DNA from: Peptoniphilus_A genitalis | Lineage (GTDB): Bacteria; Bacillota; Clostridia; Tissierellales; Peptoniphilaceae | Assembly (NCBI RefSeq): GCF_949769225.1 | Contig: NZ_CATKPB010000010.1 | Length of the DNA: 64,000 nucleotides | Direction: 5' to 3' (one strand) | Shown: in pieces, positions 9,166-18,591 of the stretch | How the letters are laid out: each line of letters starts with the position of its first letter | Position numbering within the stretch: position 1 is the stretch's first letter | Made by a program: the position numbers and the translations under genes | The notes under the pieces: generated by a model | The model's input: the letters and a program-made list of their open reading frames with translations, nothing else | What the model was told of the DNA's origin: nothing | Database searches by the model: none

Positions 9166-12100
9166 TTATTCAAAGCACAATAATAGCTGGCCACTTTCCA
9201 CCATGTCGCCTTCTCTTACCCTGATGTCTTTAACTTTTCCATCAATGTTTGCGACAATATTGGTTTCCATCTTCATGGCTTCAGCAACAAAAAGGCTATC
9301 TCCCTTTTTAACTTCGTCGCCTTCAGCGACAAGGACTTTTACAATCTTGCCTGGTATTGATGAACCAACTTCTTTTTCATTCTTTGGATCGGCATAAATT
9401 TTTTCTTCTCCAAGACTTTCTCCTGCCTTTACAGTTTCGTCCTTGATCTTAATAGTCCTTCTTGATCCATTTATTTCAAAAGTTAAGTTTCTTGTCCCAT
9501 CTTCTAATAATTTTCCTACTTCAATTAAAGTTACAATTAAAGTCTTTCCTTCTTCAAGAGAAATTTCTGTTGACTCGCCTTCCATTAGTCCATGGAAGAA
9601 TACGTCTGACCCAATTCTTGTGACTTCACCATTTTCTTTTATATAGTCAAGGTAGTCATCAAAGACCTTTGGATATAGGGCTGAAGAAATTATATCTTCT
9701 TCACTTGGACTTATTCCCTTATCTTCCAAATGCCTTTTAATTTTATCAAAGTCCTCATCTTCTAAGAGTTCGCCAGGTCTTTTTGTAATTGGACTTTCTC
9801 CCTTTAAGATCATTTCTTGTAAGTCCTTAGGGAAGCCTCCATAAGGTTGACCCATCATCCCCCTAAAGTAAGTCATGACAGAGTCGGGATAGTCTAAGTT
9901 CTTGCCCTTTTCCAAAATATTTTCTGGAGTGAGTTCATTTTGCACCATAAAAATTGCAAAGTCCCCAACCATTTTTGATGAAGGAGTTACTTTGACAATG
10001 TCGCCCACCATTTCGTTGACACGCTTGTACATTTCCTTAACGTCCTTAAACTTGTGACCAAGCCCAAAGGATTCAACTTGTGGCTTTAGATTTGAATATT
10101 GGCCTCCAGGAATTTCATACTTATAAATTTCTGTAGTCCCTGACTTCAAATCAGATTCAAAGTTTGCATAAACTGGTCTAACTGCAGCCCAATATTTTGA
10201 AATGTCCTCTGCCTTATCTAGGTCAATCTCTGTGTCCCTTTCAGTGTTTTTAAGGGCAGCCACAACTGAGTTAAGGGCAGGTTGGGAAGTTAGTCCACTC
10301 ATGGAGTTAACTGCTGTGTCAACAATATCAACCCCAGCTTCAGTTGCCTGCAAGATTGTGGCAACCCCATTGCCAGTTGTGTCGTGAGTGTGAAGGTGGA
10401 TTGGGAGTCCCACTTCTTCCTTTAAGTTCTTGATTAACTTCTTAGCTGCGTAAGGTTTTAATAGACCTGACATATCCTTGATGCCAAGAATTTGTGCCCC
10501 AGTCCTTTCAAGTTCCTTGGCAAAGTCAACATAATACTTAATAGAATACTTGTCCCTCTTCTCGTCAAGTATGTCCCCAGTGTAGCACATTGTCACCTCA
10601 GCGATTTTTCCATTTTCAAGAACTTGATCAATGGAAAGCCTCATACCATCAAGCCAGTTAAGTGAATCAAAAACCCTAAATAGGTCAACCCCATTTTTTG
10701 CAGACTCTTTTATGAATTTAACTACCACATTGTCTGGATAATTTTTATAACCCACAGTGTTATTGCCACGAATTAGCATTTGCAAAAGCATATTTGGCAT
10801 TCTTTCACGAAGGAGCCTCAACCTTTCCCATGGATCTTCGTGGAGGAACCTGTAAGCAACATCAAAGGTTGCCCCGCCCCACATTTCTACAGAGAATAAT
10901 TTATCCATGTTGTAGTTCATAGCCTCGGCAATCTTCACAAGGTCAATAGTCCTCATCCTTGTAGCCATAAGAGATTGGTGGGCATCACGCATAGTGGTAT
11001 CAGTTAAGAGGAGCTTCTTTTCCCTTAAGATGTGATCCTTAATTCCATCAGGTCCAAGCTCATTAAAAATTTGCTTGTAACCCCTGAAGTTCTTTATCTC
11101 AAAATCTGGAACTTGTGGAACATCAAAATTTTTCTCAAGGGTCTTGGAGTCATTTACAACTCTCTCCCCAATAATTTTCATGAGCCTAAGTTCCTTGTCC
11201 TTAGAAGATTTTATTTCAAATAACTCTGGATGCTCTTCAATAAAACCTGTGTCGCAAGTTCCCTCTTCAAAGTCTTTGGTGTTTAAAACATTTAACAAGA
11301 ATCCAATGTTGGTCTTAACTCCACCAACCTTTAGTTCAGAAAGAGACCTCTTTGCCTTTCTTATGGCATCCTTCCAAGTCCTTGCCTCAGTAATTACCTT
11401 TACAAGAAGAGAGTCGTAATAAGGCGAAATCACTGCACCAGTAAAGCCGTTGCCACCGTCAAGTCTTACCCCAAAACCAGAAGAGGACCTGTATAAATTA
11501 ATTTGCCCAGTGTCTGGCATAAAGTTGTTGAGAGGATCTTCTGTTGTAACACGACATTGGATAGAAAAACCCCTGTGGTCAATGGCATCTTGACCCCTGA
11601 TTCCAATTTCTTGGCTGTCAAGCCTGTAGCCCATGGCAACAAGAATTTGTGACTGAACAATGTCAATGTCAGTGCACATTTCTGTAACTGTATGCTCAAC
11701 TTGGACCCTTGGATTAACCTCAATAAAATAGTGGTCTCCCTTGGAGTCAACTAAAAATTCAACAGTCCCCGCATTAGAATAGCCAATAGACCTTGCAATC
11801 TTTAGGGCATCTTGGCAAATTTCTTCCCTTAATTCAACTGGAAGAGAAAAGGCTGGAGTGTATTCAATAACCTTTTGGTGACGTCTTTGGATAGAGCAGT
11901 CCCTTTCATAAAGGTGGACAATATTTCCATACTCGTCTCCCAAAATTTGCACCTCAATATGCTTTGGCTTGTGAAGATACTTTTCAATAAACATGGAATC
12001 ATCGCCAAAGGCTTTTTTCGCTTCGTTCTTAGCAGATTGAAACTTATCCAAAAGTTCCTCTTGGCTCTGGGCAATTCTCATGCCCCTACCGCCACCGCCA

Positions 12101-12591
12101 GCAGCAGCCTTAATCATAACAGGATAGCCACAAGACCTTGCAAAGAGAAGGGCCTCTCCCTCATTGCGAATAGGTTTTTCAATTCCAGGAATAGTTGCAA
12201 CACCAGCTTCCTTTGCAACGATCTTTGAAGTAATCTTGTCCCCAAGCTTTTCCATAACCTCTGGGCTTGGTCCAATAAAAGTAATTCCCTCTTCCCTACA
12301 CTTCCTTGCGAACTCAGGATTTTCTGACAAAAATCCGTATCCAGGGTGGATGGCATCAACACCCTTCTTCTTTGCAAGACTAATTATCTCGTCAATGTCT
12401 AGGTAGGCATCAAGAGGTGACTTGCCCTTGCCAATCTCGTAAGACTCGTCAGCCTTAGTCCTAAAGAGTGCCAGCCTATCCTCTTCAGAATAAATGGCAA
12501 CTGAGCGAATCCCCATTTCTCTTGCTGCCCTGAAAATTCTAATGGCAATCTCTCCACGATTAGCAACTAAAATTCTTTTGAACTTCTTCAT
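9166..12591 (-). CDS. pyc: Pyruvate carboxylase
   Basis: Biotin-dependent conversion of pyruvate and bicarbonate to oxaloacetate. All domains are present in one 1,141-residue chain, the normal length. The biotin carboxylase domain occupies about residues 1-455 (KAAAGGGGRGMR, EVNPRVQVEHTVTE). The carboxyltransferase follows at about 530-1000 (TDTTMRDAHQSL, HTHDTTGNG, GQYSNL). The C-terminal biotin-carrier domain has biotinyl-lysine 1107 in AEAMKMETN. It is a single-gene unit with repeat-rich DNA upstream. In a butyrate-forming anaerobe it would feed oxaloacetate-derived amino acid synthesis. Confidence 0.97.
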   Translation of the reverse strand: MKKFKRILVANRGEIAIRIFRAAREMGIRSVAIYSEEDRLALFRTKADESYEIGKGKSPLDAYLDIDEIISLAKKKGVDAIHPGYGFLSENPEFARKCREEGITFIGPSPEVMEKLGDKITSKIVAKEAGVATIPGIEKPIRNEGEALLFARSCGYPVMIKAAAGGGGRGMRIAQSQEELLDKFQSAKNEAKKAFGDDSMFIEKYLHKPKHIEVQILGDEYGNIVHLYERDCSIQRRHQKVIEYTPAFSLPVELREEICQDALKIARSIGYSNAGTVEFLVDSKGDHYFIEVNPRVQVEHTVTEMCTDIDIVQSQILVAMGYRLDSQEIGIRGQDAIDHRGFSIQCRVTTEDPLNNFMPDTGQINLYRSSSGFGVRLDGGNGFTGAVISPYYDSLLVKVITEARTWKDAIRKAKRSLSELKVGGVKTNIGFLLNVLNTKDFEEGTCDTGFIEEHPELFEIKSSKDKELRLMKIIGERVVNDSKTLEKNFDVPQVPDFEIKNFRGYKQIFNELGPDGIKDHILREKKLLLTDTTMRDAHQSLMATRMRTIDLVKIAEAMNYNMDKLFSVEMWGGATFDVAYRFLHEDPWERLRLLRERMPNMLLQMLIRGNNTVGYKNYPDNVVVKFIKESAKNGVDLFRVFDSLNWLDGMRLSIDQVLENGKIAEVTMCYTGDILDEKRDKYSIKYYVDFAKELERTGAQILGIKDMSGLLKPYAAKKLIKNLKEEVGLPIHLHTHDTTGNGVATILQATEAGVDIVDTAVNSMSGLTSQPALNSVVAALKNTERDTEIDLDKAEDISKYWAAVRPVYANFESDLKSGTTEIYKYEIPGGQYSNLKPQVESFGLGHKFKDVKEMYKRVNEMVGDIVKVTPSSKMVGDFAIFMVQNELTPENILEKGKNLDYPDSVMTYFRGMMGQPYGGFPKDLQEMILKGESPITKRPGELLEDEDFDKIKRHLEDKGISPSEEDIISSALYPKVFDDYLDYIKENGEVTRIGSDVFFHGLMEGESTEISLEEGKTLIVTLIEVGKLLEDGTRNLTFEINGSRRTIKIKDETVKAGESLGEEKIYADPKNEKEVGSSIPGKIVKVLVAEGDEVKKGDSLFVAEAMKMETNIVANIDGKVKDIRVREGDMVESGQLLLCFE

Positions 12592-12665
12592 AATTTCCTC
12601 CCTTTTATTTTTAGATATTATACATCAAATACAAGGTAATTTGTAGAAGTAATGTATGGAGGATT
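12592..12665. other. Promoter-side leader of pyc
   Basis: This short AT-rich segment holds the pyc ribosome binding site (GGGAGG just upstream of the ATG at 12591). The repeat module begins at 12666. No clear promoter was identified within it. Confidence 0.4.
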
Positions 12666-12885
12666 GGTCAAGAGCAAACATGCTTGATCTGCCATCAATC
12701 ACTTTGCAAGTCGATTAGGTCAAGAGCAGACATGCTTGACCTGCCATCAATCACTTTGCAAGTCGATTAGGTCAAGAGCAGACATTTGCTACAAATCGAA
12801 GTTCGCTTTGCTCCTTCTCTTTGGCAAATGGTTGCAGCTGACCTACCAACAATTTGCTTCGCAAATTGGGTTAGGTCAAGCAAAG
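12666..12885 (-). repeat. Terminator-linked palindromic repeat, tandem copy (52-bp period)
   Basis: Two near-identical 52-bp units begin at 12666 and 12718 and a third truncated unit at 12770. Each starts with GGTCAAG, then about ten bases, then CTTGACC or a variant. From about 12839 to 12878 a 40-bp imperfect palindrome follows, with arms TGACCTA and TAGGTCA around a TTTGC-TTC-GCAAA centre. A hairpin GGGACC/GGTCCC (about 12887-12904) abuts it. Related copies occur at 13823 and 18527. It is not a CRISPR: units abut with no unique spacers. Origin and function are unknown. Confidence 0.75.
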
Positions 12886-12930
12886 GGGACCCCGCAAGGT
12901 CCCTAAATTTTTTTTACAATATCTTATTAA

Positions 12931-13092
12931 TTCATAAAGTTTCACAACTTAACAAATTTTTACAAGTTTATAAACTTTTACGACTTCATAAACTTTTATA
13001 ATTTCATAAACATTTATGGCTTTACAAAAAATTATAATTTAACAGAACTTCATAACTTTTTTAAAACCCATAACTTTATAAAAAACTACAGT
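12931..13092 (-). repeat. Degenerate 18-bp tandem array (9 units)
   Basis: Nine consecutive 18-bp units fit with no insertion or deletion. Examples are TTCATAAACTTTTATAAT (12985) and TTCATAAACATTTATGGC (13003). The minus strand read in the unit frame gives hexads such as IIKVYE, VVKVYK and VVKLYE, with two in-frame stops. The array begins just beyond the terminator of the toxin-antitoxin operon. No gene is supported here. Confidence 0.8.
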
Positions 13093-13100
13093 TACAACAA

Positions 13101-13122
13101 AGAGACCCCTCTCGGAGTCTCT
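13101..13122 (-). terminator. Terminator of the toxin-antitoxin operon
   Basis: AGAGAC (13101-13106) pairs with GTCTCT (13117-13122) within a longer imperfect stem. The same hairpin sequence recurs at 13887-13908. The T tract is short (TTTG). Confidence 0.7.
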
Positions 13123-13128
13123 TGAAAA

Positions 13129-13422
13129 TCAATCATCAATATATCTTTTTAATTCCTTATAAAAATTCTCTCTCGTTCCAATCATAACAACAATTATTAT
13201 ACGTCCCTCTTCTTCTTTTACCTCATAACATATCTCATAGTTTGTCTTGTTATAAAAAATATCAAGGGACCAAAAACCTTTTAAGTCGCCAGTCTTTCTC
13301 TCTCCAAGAGTATAATCATCTTTTATCTTGTCTAGGCCATCTTTAATCTTGTTCTTTAAATTTTTATCCTTTAACTTCTTAATAAACTTTTGACTTGATT
13401 TTGATAGTAAGAGTCTAGTCAT
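13129..13422 (-). CDS. RelE/ParE-family toxin
   Basis: A 97-residue basic protein with the RelE/ParE fold pattern: KSSQKFIKKLKDKNLKNKIKDGL, then LKGFWSLDIF, YEICYEV and IIIVVMIGTRENFYKELKRY. In this superfamily RelE members cleave mRNA on the ribosome and ParE members poison gyrase; sequence alone does not decide which. I chose the ATG at 13422, preceded by GAGGAAG inside the antitoxin gene, giving an 8-base overlap typical of coupled toxin-antitoxin pairs. Confidence 0.8.
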   Translation of the reverse strand: MTRLLLSKSSQKFIKKLKDKNLKNKIKDGLDKIKDDYTLGERKTGDLKGFWSLDIFYNKTNYEICYEVKEEEGRIIIVVMIGTRENFYKELKRYIDD

Positions 13423-13750
13423 TGAAGGCTTCCTCATAGTCTAGCATATCTCCAGCCTCATATTCTTTCAATAGGTTCTTGCGAAGACTCTCCCTCGCTT
13501 CTGGAAAATTATTTTTTATTCTCTTAAACTCCATTAAGAGATCTTCTCCATGGTAACCATCCCTTATTAAGTCTGCGAGAATCAAGTCAGAAAAATCATC
13601 AAAATTTTCACTTGGCTTAGACAAAACAATTTTATTATTTTGAATTTCTAAGTCTAAATCATCATCTATACCAAAGCCAAGAGAATCCAAAACTAATTTC
13701 GGCAAGATTATACCTTGAGAGTTTCCCCACTTTTTTATTTTAATATTCAT
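13415..13750 (-). CDS. AbrB/MazE-like antitoxin
   Basis: This 111-residue acidic protein has an N-terminal swapped-hairpin DNA-binding motif (NIKIKKWGNSQGIILPKLVLDSLG) characteristic of MazE/AbrB antitoxins. The C-terminal half is negatively charged, suited to bind the toxin. The ATG at 13750 follows AGGTGAT; the reading from 13777 adds nine residues without homology. It is first gene of the pair and likely autorepresses it. Pairing a MazE-type antitoxin with a RelE/ParE-type toxin is a known mixed combination. Confidence 0.8.
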   Translation of the reverse strand: MNIKIKKWGNSQGIILPKLVLDSLGFGIDDDLDLEIQNNKIVLSKPSENFDDFSDLILADLIRDGYHGEDLLMEFKRIKNNFPEARESLRKNLLKEYEAGDMLDYEEAFND

Positions 13751-13822
13751 AACATCACCTAAGTTCAGTATAAACATTGTTTAACTTCTTGTCAAACAAT
13801 TGAATTTCAAAAATGAAATATA

Positions 13823-13886
13823 GGTCAAGAGCAGACATTCTTGACCTGCCAGCAATCACTCTGCAAATTGGGTTAGGTCATGCAAA
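13823..13886 (-). repeat. Terminator-linked palindromic repeat, single copy
   Basis: One copy of the family seen at 12666: GGTCAAGAGCAGACATTCTTG, then ACCTGCCA and CAATCACT, then CAAATTGGGTTAGGTCA. It abuts the terminator of the SLH protein gene and lies upstream of the antitoxin start. Confidence 0.75.
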
Positions 13887-13908
13887 AGAGACCCCTCTCG
13901 GAGTCTCT
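13887..13908 (-). terminator. Terminator of the SLH protein gene at 13922
   Basis: AGAGAC (13887-13892) pairs with GTCTCT (13903-13908), with TTTTGC following on the minus strand. Its stem-loop is the same as that at 13101-13122. Confidence 0.75.
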
Positions 13909-13921
13909 TAAAAAATATTAT

Positions 13922-16900
13922 TTACTTTACATCACTTGGTAGGATTCTAGTCCATTTTTCATAAACTCTTCCAAACTTGTCGCTGGCTTTTCCCCTACGA
14001 GTAAGTTCGTGTGAGTTAGTAGCTTCTACCATTTCGTCATAGTACCACTTGCTAGCATCAAAATCCTTGAACTTAGCTAGCTTATCTTCAAGACCAGCGT
14101 AAGCTTCCTTGTCAGCAATCCTATTAAACATTCTGTTTAAGAAAGCAGCTGACTCAGCTCTTGTAAGATATGCATCAGGTCTGAAGCTTCCATCTTCATA
14201 ACCTTCGATCCTATTGTTGCCGTAAATCTTGTTGATTTCCTTTTCGTATCTATGACCCTTGATGTCATCAAACTTTGATACAGAAGAATTTTCCTTATCA
14301 ATAGCAGCTAACATCTTGGCAAATTCTGCCCTAGTGATCTTGTCATTTGGTCTCATCATTCCATTATCAGCGTCAAGCATCTTAGCCTTAACAGCTGCGT
14401 TAATGTATCTGAAGTACCAAGCATTCTTTTGCATGTCCTTAAAGGCTGGCATAGAAGTGTCGCTTAGGTCAAGACCAGCAAGTCTTGTAACCATAGCAGC
14501 AGCCTCTGCCCTTGTTAAGTTGCCTTCAGCCCTAAGAGTATTATCTTCATAACCTGCAATGTAAGCCTTGTGAGTTTCTAAGCTTACAGGAACCTCCTCA
14601 GCCTTTTCAACTTTTTCAGTCTTAGGTGCAGTAACGTAAACTGGGAAAGTTGGAGTGTAGTGGTCCCTAATCTTAATTCCTGGAATTTCATTTTCTTCTG
14701 GAATTTGTACTTCAGGTAGGCTTGGGCTTGTTCCCTTATCTCTCCATAAAGCTTTGACCAAAGTATTTTTATCAATCTTAACACTTTCGCCAACAGCCTT
14801 CTTTACTCCATCAATTTCCCATCCATCAAATTCCTTTCCATCAGGTATTATAAGTTGATATTCAGGTAGTTCATGAATTGCTGGTAGAACATAAAATTGA
14901 TCTTTAATTTTAATTAGGCTTTCTACACCCTTCTTTCCACCATTCATCATGTCGAAAGAAACTTCAACTGGAGTTGCATCAGCTACTTCAGATTTTTGAT
15001 TTACTTGATTGTTTGCAAAAGCCTTTACAGGTTGACCTAGTTTATAATTTCCTCTTGGAATAGTAATTACACCAGAACTTGCATTTGCACTTTCTCCATT
15101 AGTAGCCGCTGGTACTAAGCTCCAGTTATCAGAGCTTTTTTCAACAGTAACTGTTTTTTCAGCTCCACTAGGATCTTGATAATTTACAGTAACAGATTTT
15201 ATTTCTTGTCCTGCTGGTGGTGTAGGTGGTGTAATAATTAAATTACCAGTATTAGTGTCAACAGAAACAATTGGAGCTTTAATTTTAGCAATAGGACTAT
15301 AAACTGCTGTCAATTTTACACTACCTGAGATTGGTATTGTATCTCCAACTTTCTTTAAGTCAGTGCCATTTCCAACTCTCCAGCCTACAAATTCTTTATC
15401 ATTAGACACTTGGAATGTTGGTGTTGGAAGTTCGTATTCGCTACCTTTTGTAACAGTTACATCAGTCATTGTTCCTGTTGCGCCACCTTCAGATTGGAAG
15501 CTTACCTTGTATTCAACAGGTTTCCATGATGCTTTGATTACAGTATTACCTGCAATAGTAATATCAGTTCCTGGTTTTGTTACTGTTGTTGCTCCATTGA
15601 CTAACCATCCTGCAAATTCTTGGTTTTCATTTGGAGGTGTAAAAGTATTTTCAGGAAGTTTATATGTTCCGTTTTCCTTAACAGTAGCACCAGTCATGCT
15701 TCCTCCACCACTATTTGGATCAAATGTTACATCATATGTCTTAGTAGCTGTTGCTGTGAATAGTTTGTTATCAGTAGTTGCTACAAAGTCTGTTCCATTT
15801 TGGCTAGTCCATACTGGATCTGTATATCCTTCTTGTGGAGTAACTTTTACTGAGTCAATTATTGATACATTAAGATTTGGAAGTTTATAGTCTTTTAGAT
15901 TTGTGTTTGATTTAACCTTATATTTTGAATAAGAAGTCGGATTATCTTTATTTCCTTTAATTGCTCCAGATCCGGTATTATCAACCTTTGTACCTTCGCC
16001 TAATTTGAATTCAACATCAAGTGCATCTGTTGGAACCTTATCTTTTCTATCCACGCTAGTTACATGGTTGCTAACGTATAGAGTTTGACCTGCTACTTCT
16101 ATAGATGATCCGTCATCAAAATTAATTTTGATAGTTCCAGTAAAATCTCCTTCAGAATTTGTGCTTCTTGTAGTGTCAGAGAAGCTTGTGTTTGCTTCTG
16201 CGAGAAGTGCATTTATTTTGCCTTTGTTTTCTTCACTTGCTGTATCTTTTGCTTTTACTCCGTCTTTCCAGTCAAGTGTATCTCCAACCCATTTCTTCAT
16301 AGCTACTGGGTCAAGACCACCAAGTTCAGTAACTTGTTCAGCTTTAGTTTTTACTTTTGGTACTGGTAATGTTCCATTCTTTGATTCTTCAGCTTTTTGT
16401 TTTGCTTCTTGAAAACCATTGTCTTTTACACTTGCTTTAACTTCTGTGCCACCCTTTACATTTTTAGTAGGAATAGTGATAACTCCTGTATCTTCATTAA
16501 CAGTTGCCCCTGAATCTGCTGGCAATTTCCACTTACCATCATCATCTTTTTTAGCAGTAACAGTTTTTTTATTACCATCTTTTCCAGTATAAGTTACACT
16601 TACTTCCTTGGCATCTGTATCTGCCTTGTCTGGAGTAACAGTTATATTTTTATTATCATCAATTAACTTAACTTCCGGTTGTTTTGGTGGTAGGTTTTTT
16701 AAAACTTCCTCAGGTTTATCAAGTTTTATTACATTATTTTCTTTTCCACTACTAACTACAACTGTGCCGTCAGGATTTTTTGGGTAAATCGGATTGCCGT
16801 CACTATCCCAATCATTAACTTCTACATCATTAGGACTAATTATTTTAACTTTGCCATCATCGCTGATTTCTATAATTGCAGGTGCCCCCCCTACATTACT

Positions 16901-18121
16901 TCCAGTTCCATCGGGTAATTTTGATGTTCCATTTGCTGTTTTGTTAGCTTCTCTAATTTTTTTCCTAATAGTCTCTTTTTCTGTATCTGTTAGTTTCTTA
17001 GGGTCTCTAACATCAACTTTAGGTATTACTAAGCTAGGTTGTATTGTTTTACAATTGTTCTTCTTCTTGTATTCCTTTACAGTGATACCAATATCTTTAC
17101 CAAGCGTTAAAAGTTTATTATCTGTGACTTTATAGGTAAACTCGCCTGTAGTTTTGTCTACAAATATTGTTGCAAGTTCTGTAGCGTTTTTATCTACCGT
17201 ACATTTACCACTTTCACAATAATTTTTTTTGCTTGTTTCATTATTAAACTTAACGATCGTCACTCTTGCCCTATTAAAGGGACCTTTACCAGAAATTTTA
17301 CCTTTAATTTCACCATCAACTACTGTGAGTTTCTCGACTTCTGCAGGCTTTGAATTTTCTGTAATTTGTTTAACAGTGACTTTTTGAGAAATATCTATAT
17401 TTTCAATTTTTGATCCATCAGAGAAAGTGACAGTTATTTTTTTTCCATCACCGCTTACATCAATTGGTTTTTTCTTATCATCTTTACCAGTAGGTTTGTA
17501 TAAGTTCTCTCCAAAGGTCTTGCTACTAACAGGTGGTAATGCATTGTTGGCTTCTTTAAAAGCATTTATAATATCTTCTACTGCATCGTGTTCTAAGACA
17601 AATACGTCTTCTGACCATACTTCTAGTGTGGGCATGGTTAGTTTGCCTTCATATGATTTACTTAGTAGTTGTTTAACTACAACAGAAACCTCTTCAGACG
17701 TTTCTGTTGTAGTACCTTTAAGCTCTTGTTTCGCATATACCTTATATCCTTCTTGAACTGGGTTAGTTAAAGTTACTTTCCATACTGAGCCTTTTGGATC
17801 TTTTTCAGTTGGCTGAATGGTAAATGTTTGTGTCTCTTTCACAACATCGTTGGCATCCTTAACTGTAACAATAATATTGCAGACTGCTTTTTTAGACTTT
17901 CTTTGTCCACTTTTTATTAGACCCTTCCCAGAAACTTCTGTGGCTCCAATGGATACGGGGTCAATTTTCGGTGCTGTTATACCAGCTGCCTCTACTACTA
18001 CATAGCCCCCTAGGTTTATATCCAGGTCTGCCAAGCTTGCTACGCTTGGTAGTAGCATGGAGAATGCCAAGGAATAAATGCACAAGGGCTTTATTACTTT
18101 TTTCTTAAAATCTTTTTCCAC
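13922..18121 (-). CDS. Large SLH-domain surface protein with InlB-type B-repeats
   Basis: A secreted 1,399-residue wall-bound protein. Residues 1-46 are signal-peptide-like (basic start, then a hydrophobic stretch ending near VVVEAAG). The middle is a string of beta-rich modules, including at least three Listeria-Bacteroides B-repeats between about 800 and 1150 (for example TFDPNSGGGSMTGATVKENG, QEFAGWLVNG and SFDMMNGGKKG). Three S-layer homology modules occupy about 1183-1399 (YIAGYEDNTL, NLTRAEAAAMVTRL, RIEGYEDGSFRPD), which in this family bind pyruvylated wall polysaccharide. Several cysteines (near residues 80 and 300-360) are unusual for Gram-positive surface proteins. The start is GTG at 18121 after AAGGAG. 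No LPXTG signal is present. Confidence 0.92.
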   Translation of the reverse strand: MEKDFKKKVIKPLCIYSLAFSMLLPSVASLADLDINLGGYVVVEAAGITAPKIDPVSIGATEVSGKGLIKSGQRKSKKAVCNIIVTVKDANDVVKETQTFTIQPTEKDPKGSVWKVTLTNPVQEGYKVYAKQELKGTTTETSEEVSVVVKQLLSKSYEGKLTMPTLEVWSEDVFVLEHDAVEDIINAFKEANNALPPVSSKTFGENLYKPTGKDDKKKPIDVSGDGKKITVTFSDGSKIENIDISQKVTVKQITENSKPAEVEKLTVVDGEIKGKISGKGPFNRARVTIVKFNNETSKKNYCESGKCTVDKNATELATIFVDKTTGEFTYKVTDNKLLTLGKDIGITVKEYKKKNNCKTIQPSLVIPKVDVRDPKKLTDTEKETIRKKIREANKTANGTSKLPDGTGSNVGGAPAIIEISDDGKVKIISPNDVEVNDWDSDGNPIYPKNPDGTVVVSSGKENNVIKLDKPEEVLKNLPPKQPEVKLIDDNKNITVTPDKADTDAKEVSVTYTGKDGNKKTVTAKKDDDGKWKLPADSGATVNEDTGVITIPTKNVKGGTEVKASVKDNGFQEAKQKAEESKNGTLPVPKVKTKAEQVTELGGLDPVAMKKWVGDTLDWKDGVKAKDTASEENKGKINALLAEANTSFSDTTRSTNSEGDFTGTIKINFDDGSSIEVAGQTLYVSNHVTSVDRKDKVPTDALDVEFKLGEGTKVDNTGSGAIKGNKDNPTSYSKYKVKSNTNLKDYKLPNLNVSIIDSVKVTPQEGYTDPVWTSQNGTDFVATTDNKLFTATATKTYDVTFDPNSGGGSMTGATVKENGTYKLPENTFTPPNENQEFAGWLVNGATTVTKPGTDITIAGNTVIKASWKPVEYKVSFQSEGGATGTMTDVTVTKGSEYELPTPTFQVSNDKEFVGWRVGNGTDLKKVGDTIPISGSVKLTAVYSPIAKIKAPIVSVDTNTGNLIITPPTPPAGQEIKSVTVNYQDPSGAEKTVTVEKSSDNWSLVPAATNGESANASSGVITIPRGNYKLGQPVKAFANNQVNQKSEVADATPVEVSFDMMNGGKKGVESLIKIKDQFYVLPAIHELPEYQLIIPDGKEFDGWEIDGVKKAVGESVKIDKNTLVKALWRDKGTSPSLPEVQIPEENEIPGIKIRDHYTPTFPVYVTAPKTEKVEKAEEVPVSLETHKAYIAGYEDNTLRAEGNLTRAEAAAMVTRLAGLDLSDTSMPAFKDMQKNAWYFRYINAAVKAKMLDADNGMMRPNDKITRAEFAKMLAAIDKENSSVSKFDDIKGHRYEKEINKIYGNNRIEGYEDGSFRPDAYLTRAESAAFLNRMFNRIADKEAYAGLEDKLAKFKDFDASKWYYDEMVEATNSHELTRRGKASDKFGRVYEKWTRILPSDVK

Positions 18122-18213
18122 TTTTATCGCTCCTTCTATTTATGACTCTTACTCTATTAAGTCGTATTTGCATATACTTCGTCATCATCATTGTATATAA
18201 TAAGCTGGATTTT

Positions 18214-18438
18214 TTCAAGTTTTTTATGACCTCATAGCTTTTTAGGACCTTGCTTTTTCTTATGAGCTTATAAGTTTTTATGACTCTATAAGTCTTTACT
18301 ACTTTATAGTTTTCTGCGACTTCACAAGTCTTTATAAGTCTGTAAGATCTTGCAGGTTCATAAATTCTTATGACTTTGCAAACTCTTATGGCTTTGTAAT
18401 TTTTTATTAGGTCTTATGTCTTTATGACCTCATAAATC
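18214..18438 (-). repeat. Degenerate 18-bp tandem array (12.5 units), best example
   Basis: Twelve and a half 18-bp units run without an indel, for example TTATAAGTTTTTATGACT (18268) and TCATAAATTCTTATGACT (18358). The minus strand in unit frame reads as hexads AIRVCK, VIRIYE, LIKTCE, VVKTYR, VIKTYK, VLKSYE, with one stop in about thirteen units. That frame stays open past the array to about 18107 but has no good start codon. It lies between the rpsI terminator and the SLH gene. Confidence 0.85.
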
Positions 18439-18526
18439 TCCTTGGATAAAAATTCTCACAAAAAAATCTGCCCTAAGGCAGATTAAGATATACTTGACCT
18501 AGTGTCAATTTACTTCAAAACTTTTT

Positions 18527-18591
18527 AGATCAAGAGCAGACATGCTTGACCTAACCCAATTTGCGAAGCAAACTTTTTTGGTCAAGCAAAA
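18527..18591 (-). repeat. Terminator-linked palindromic repeat, single copy
   Basis: GATCAAGAGCAGACATGCTTG is followed by ACCTAACCC and AATTTGCGAAGCAAA. Positions 18543-18572 are an exact reverse complement of 12853-12882 (30 bases). The copy abuts the rpsI terminator. Confidence 0.8.

Noticed and set aside
12666..12792. Possible CRISPR array from the 52-bp repeats
   Set aside because: Units abut directly with no unique spacers, there are fewer than three full copies, and no cas genes are present.
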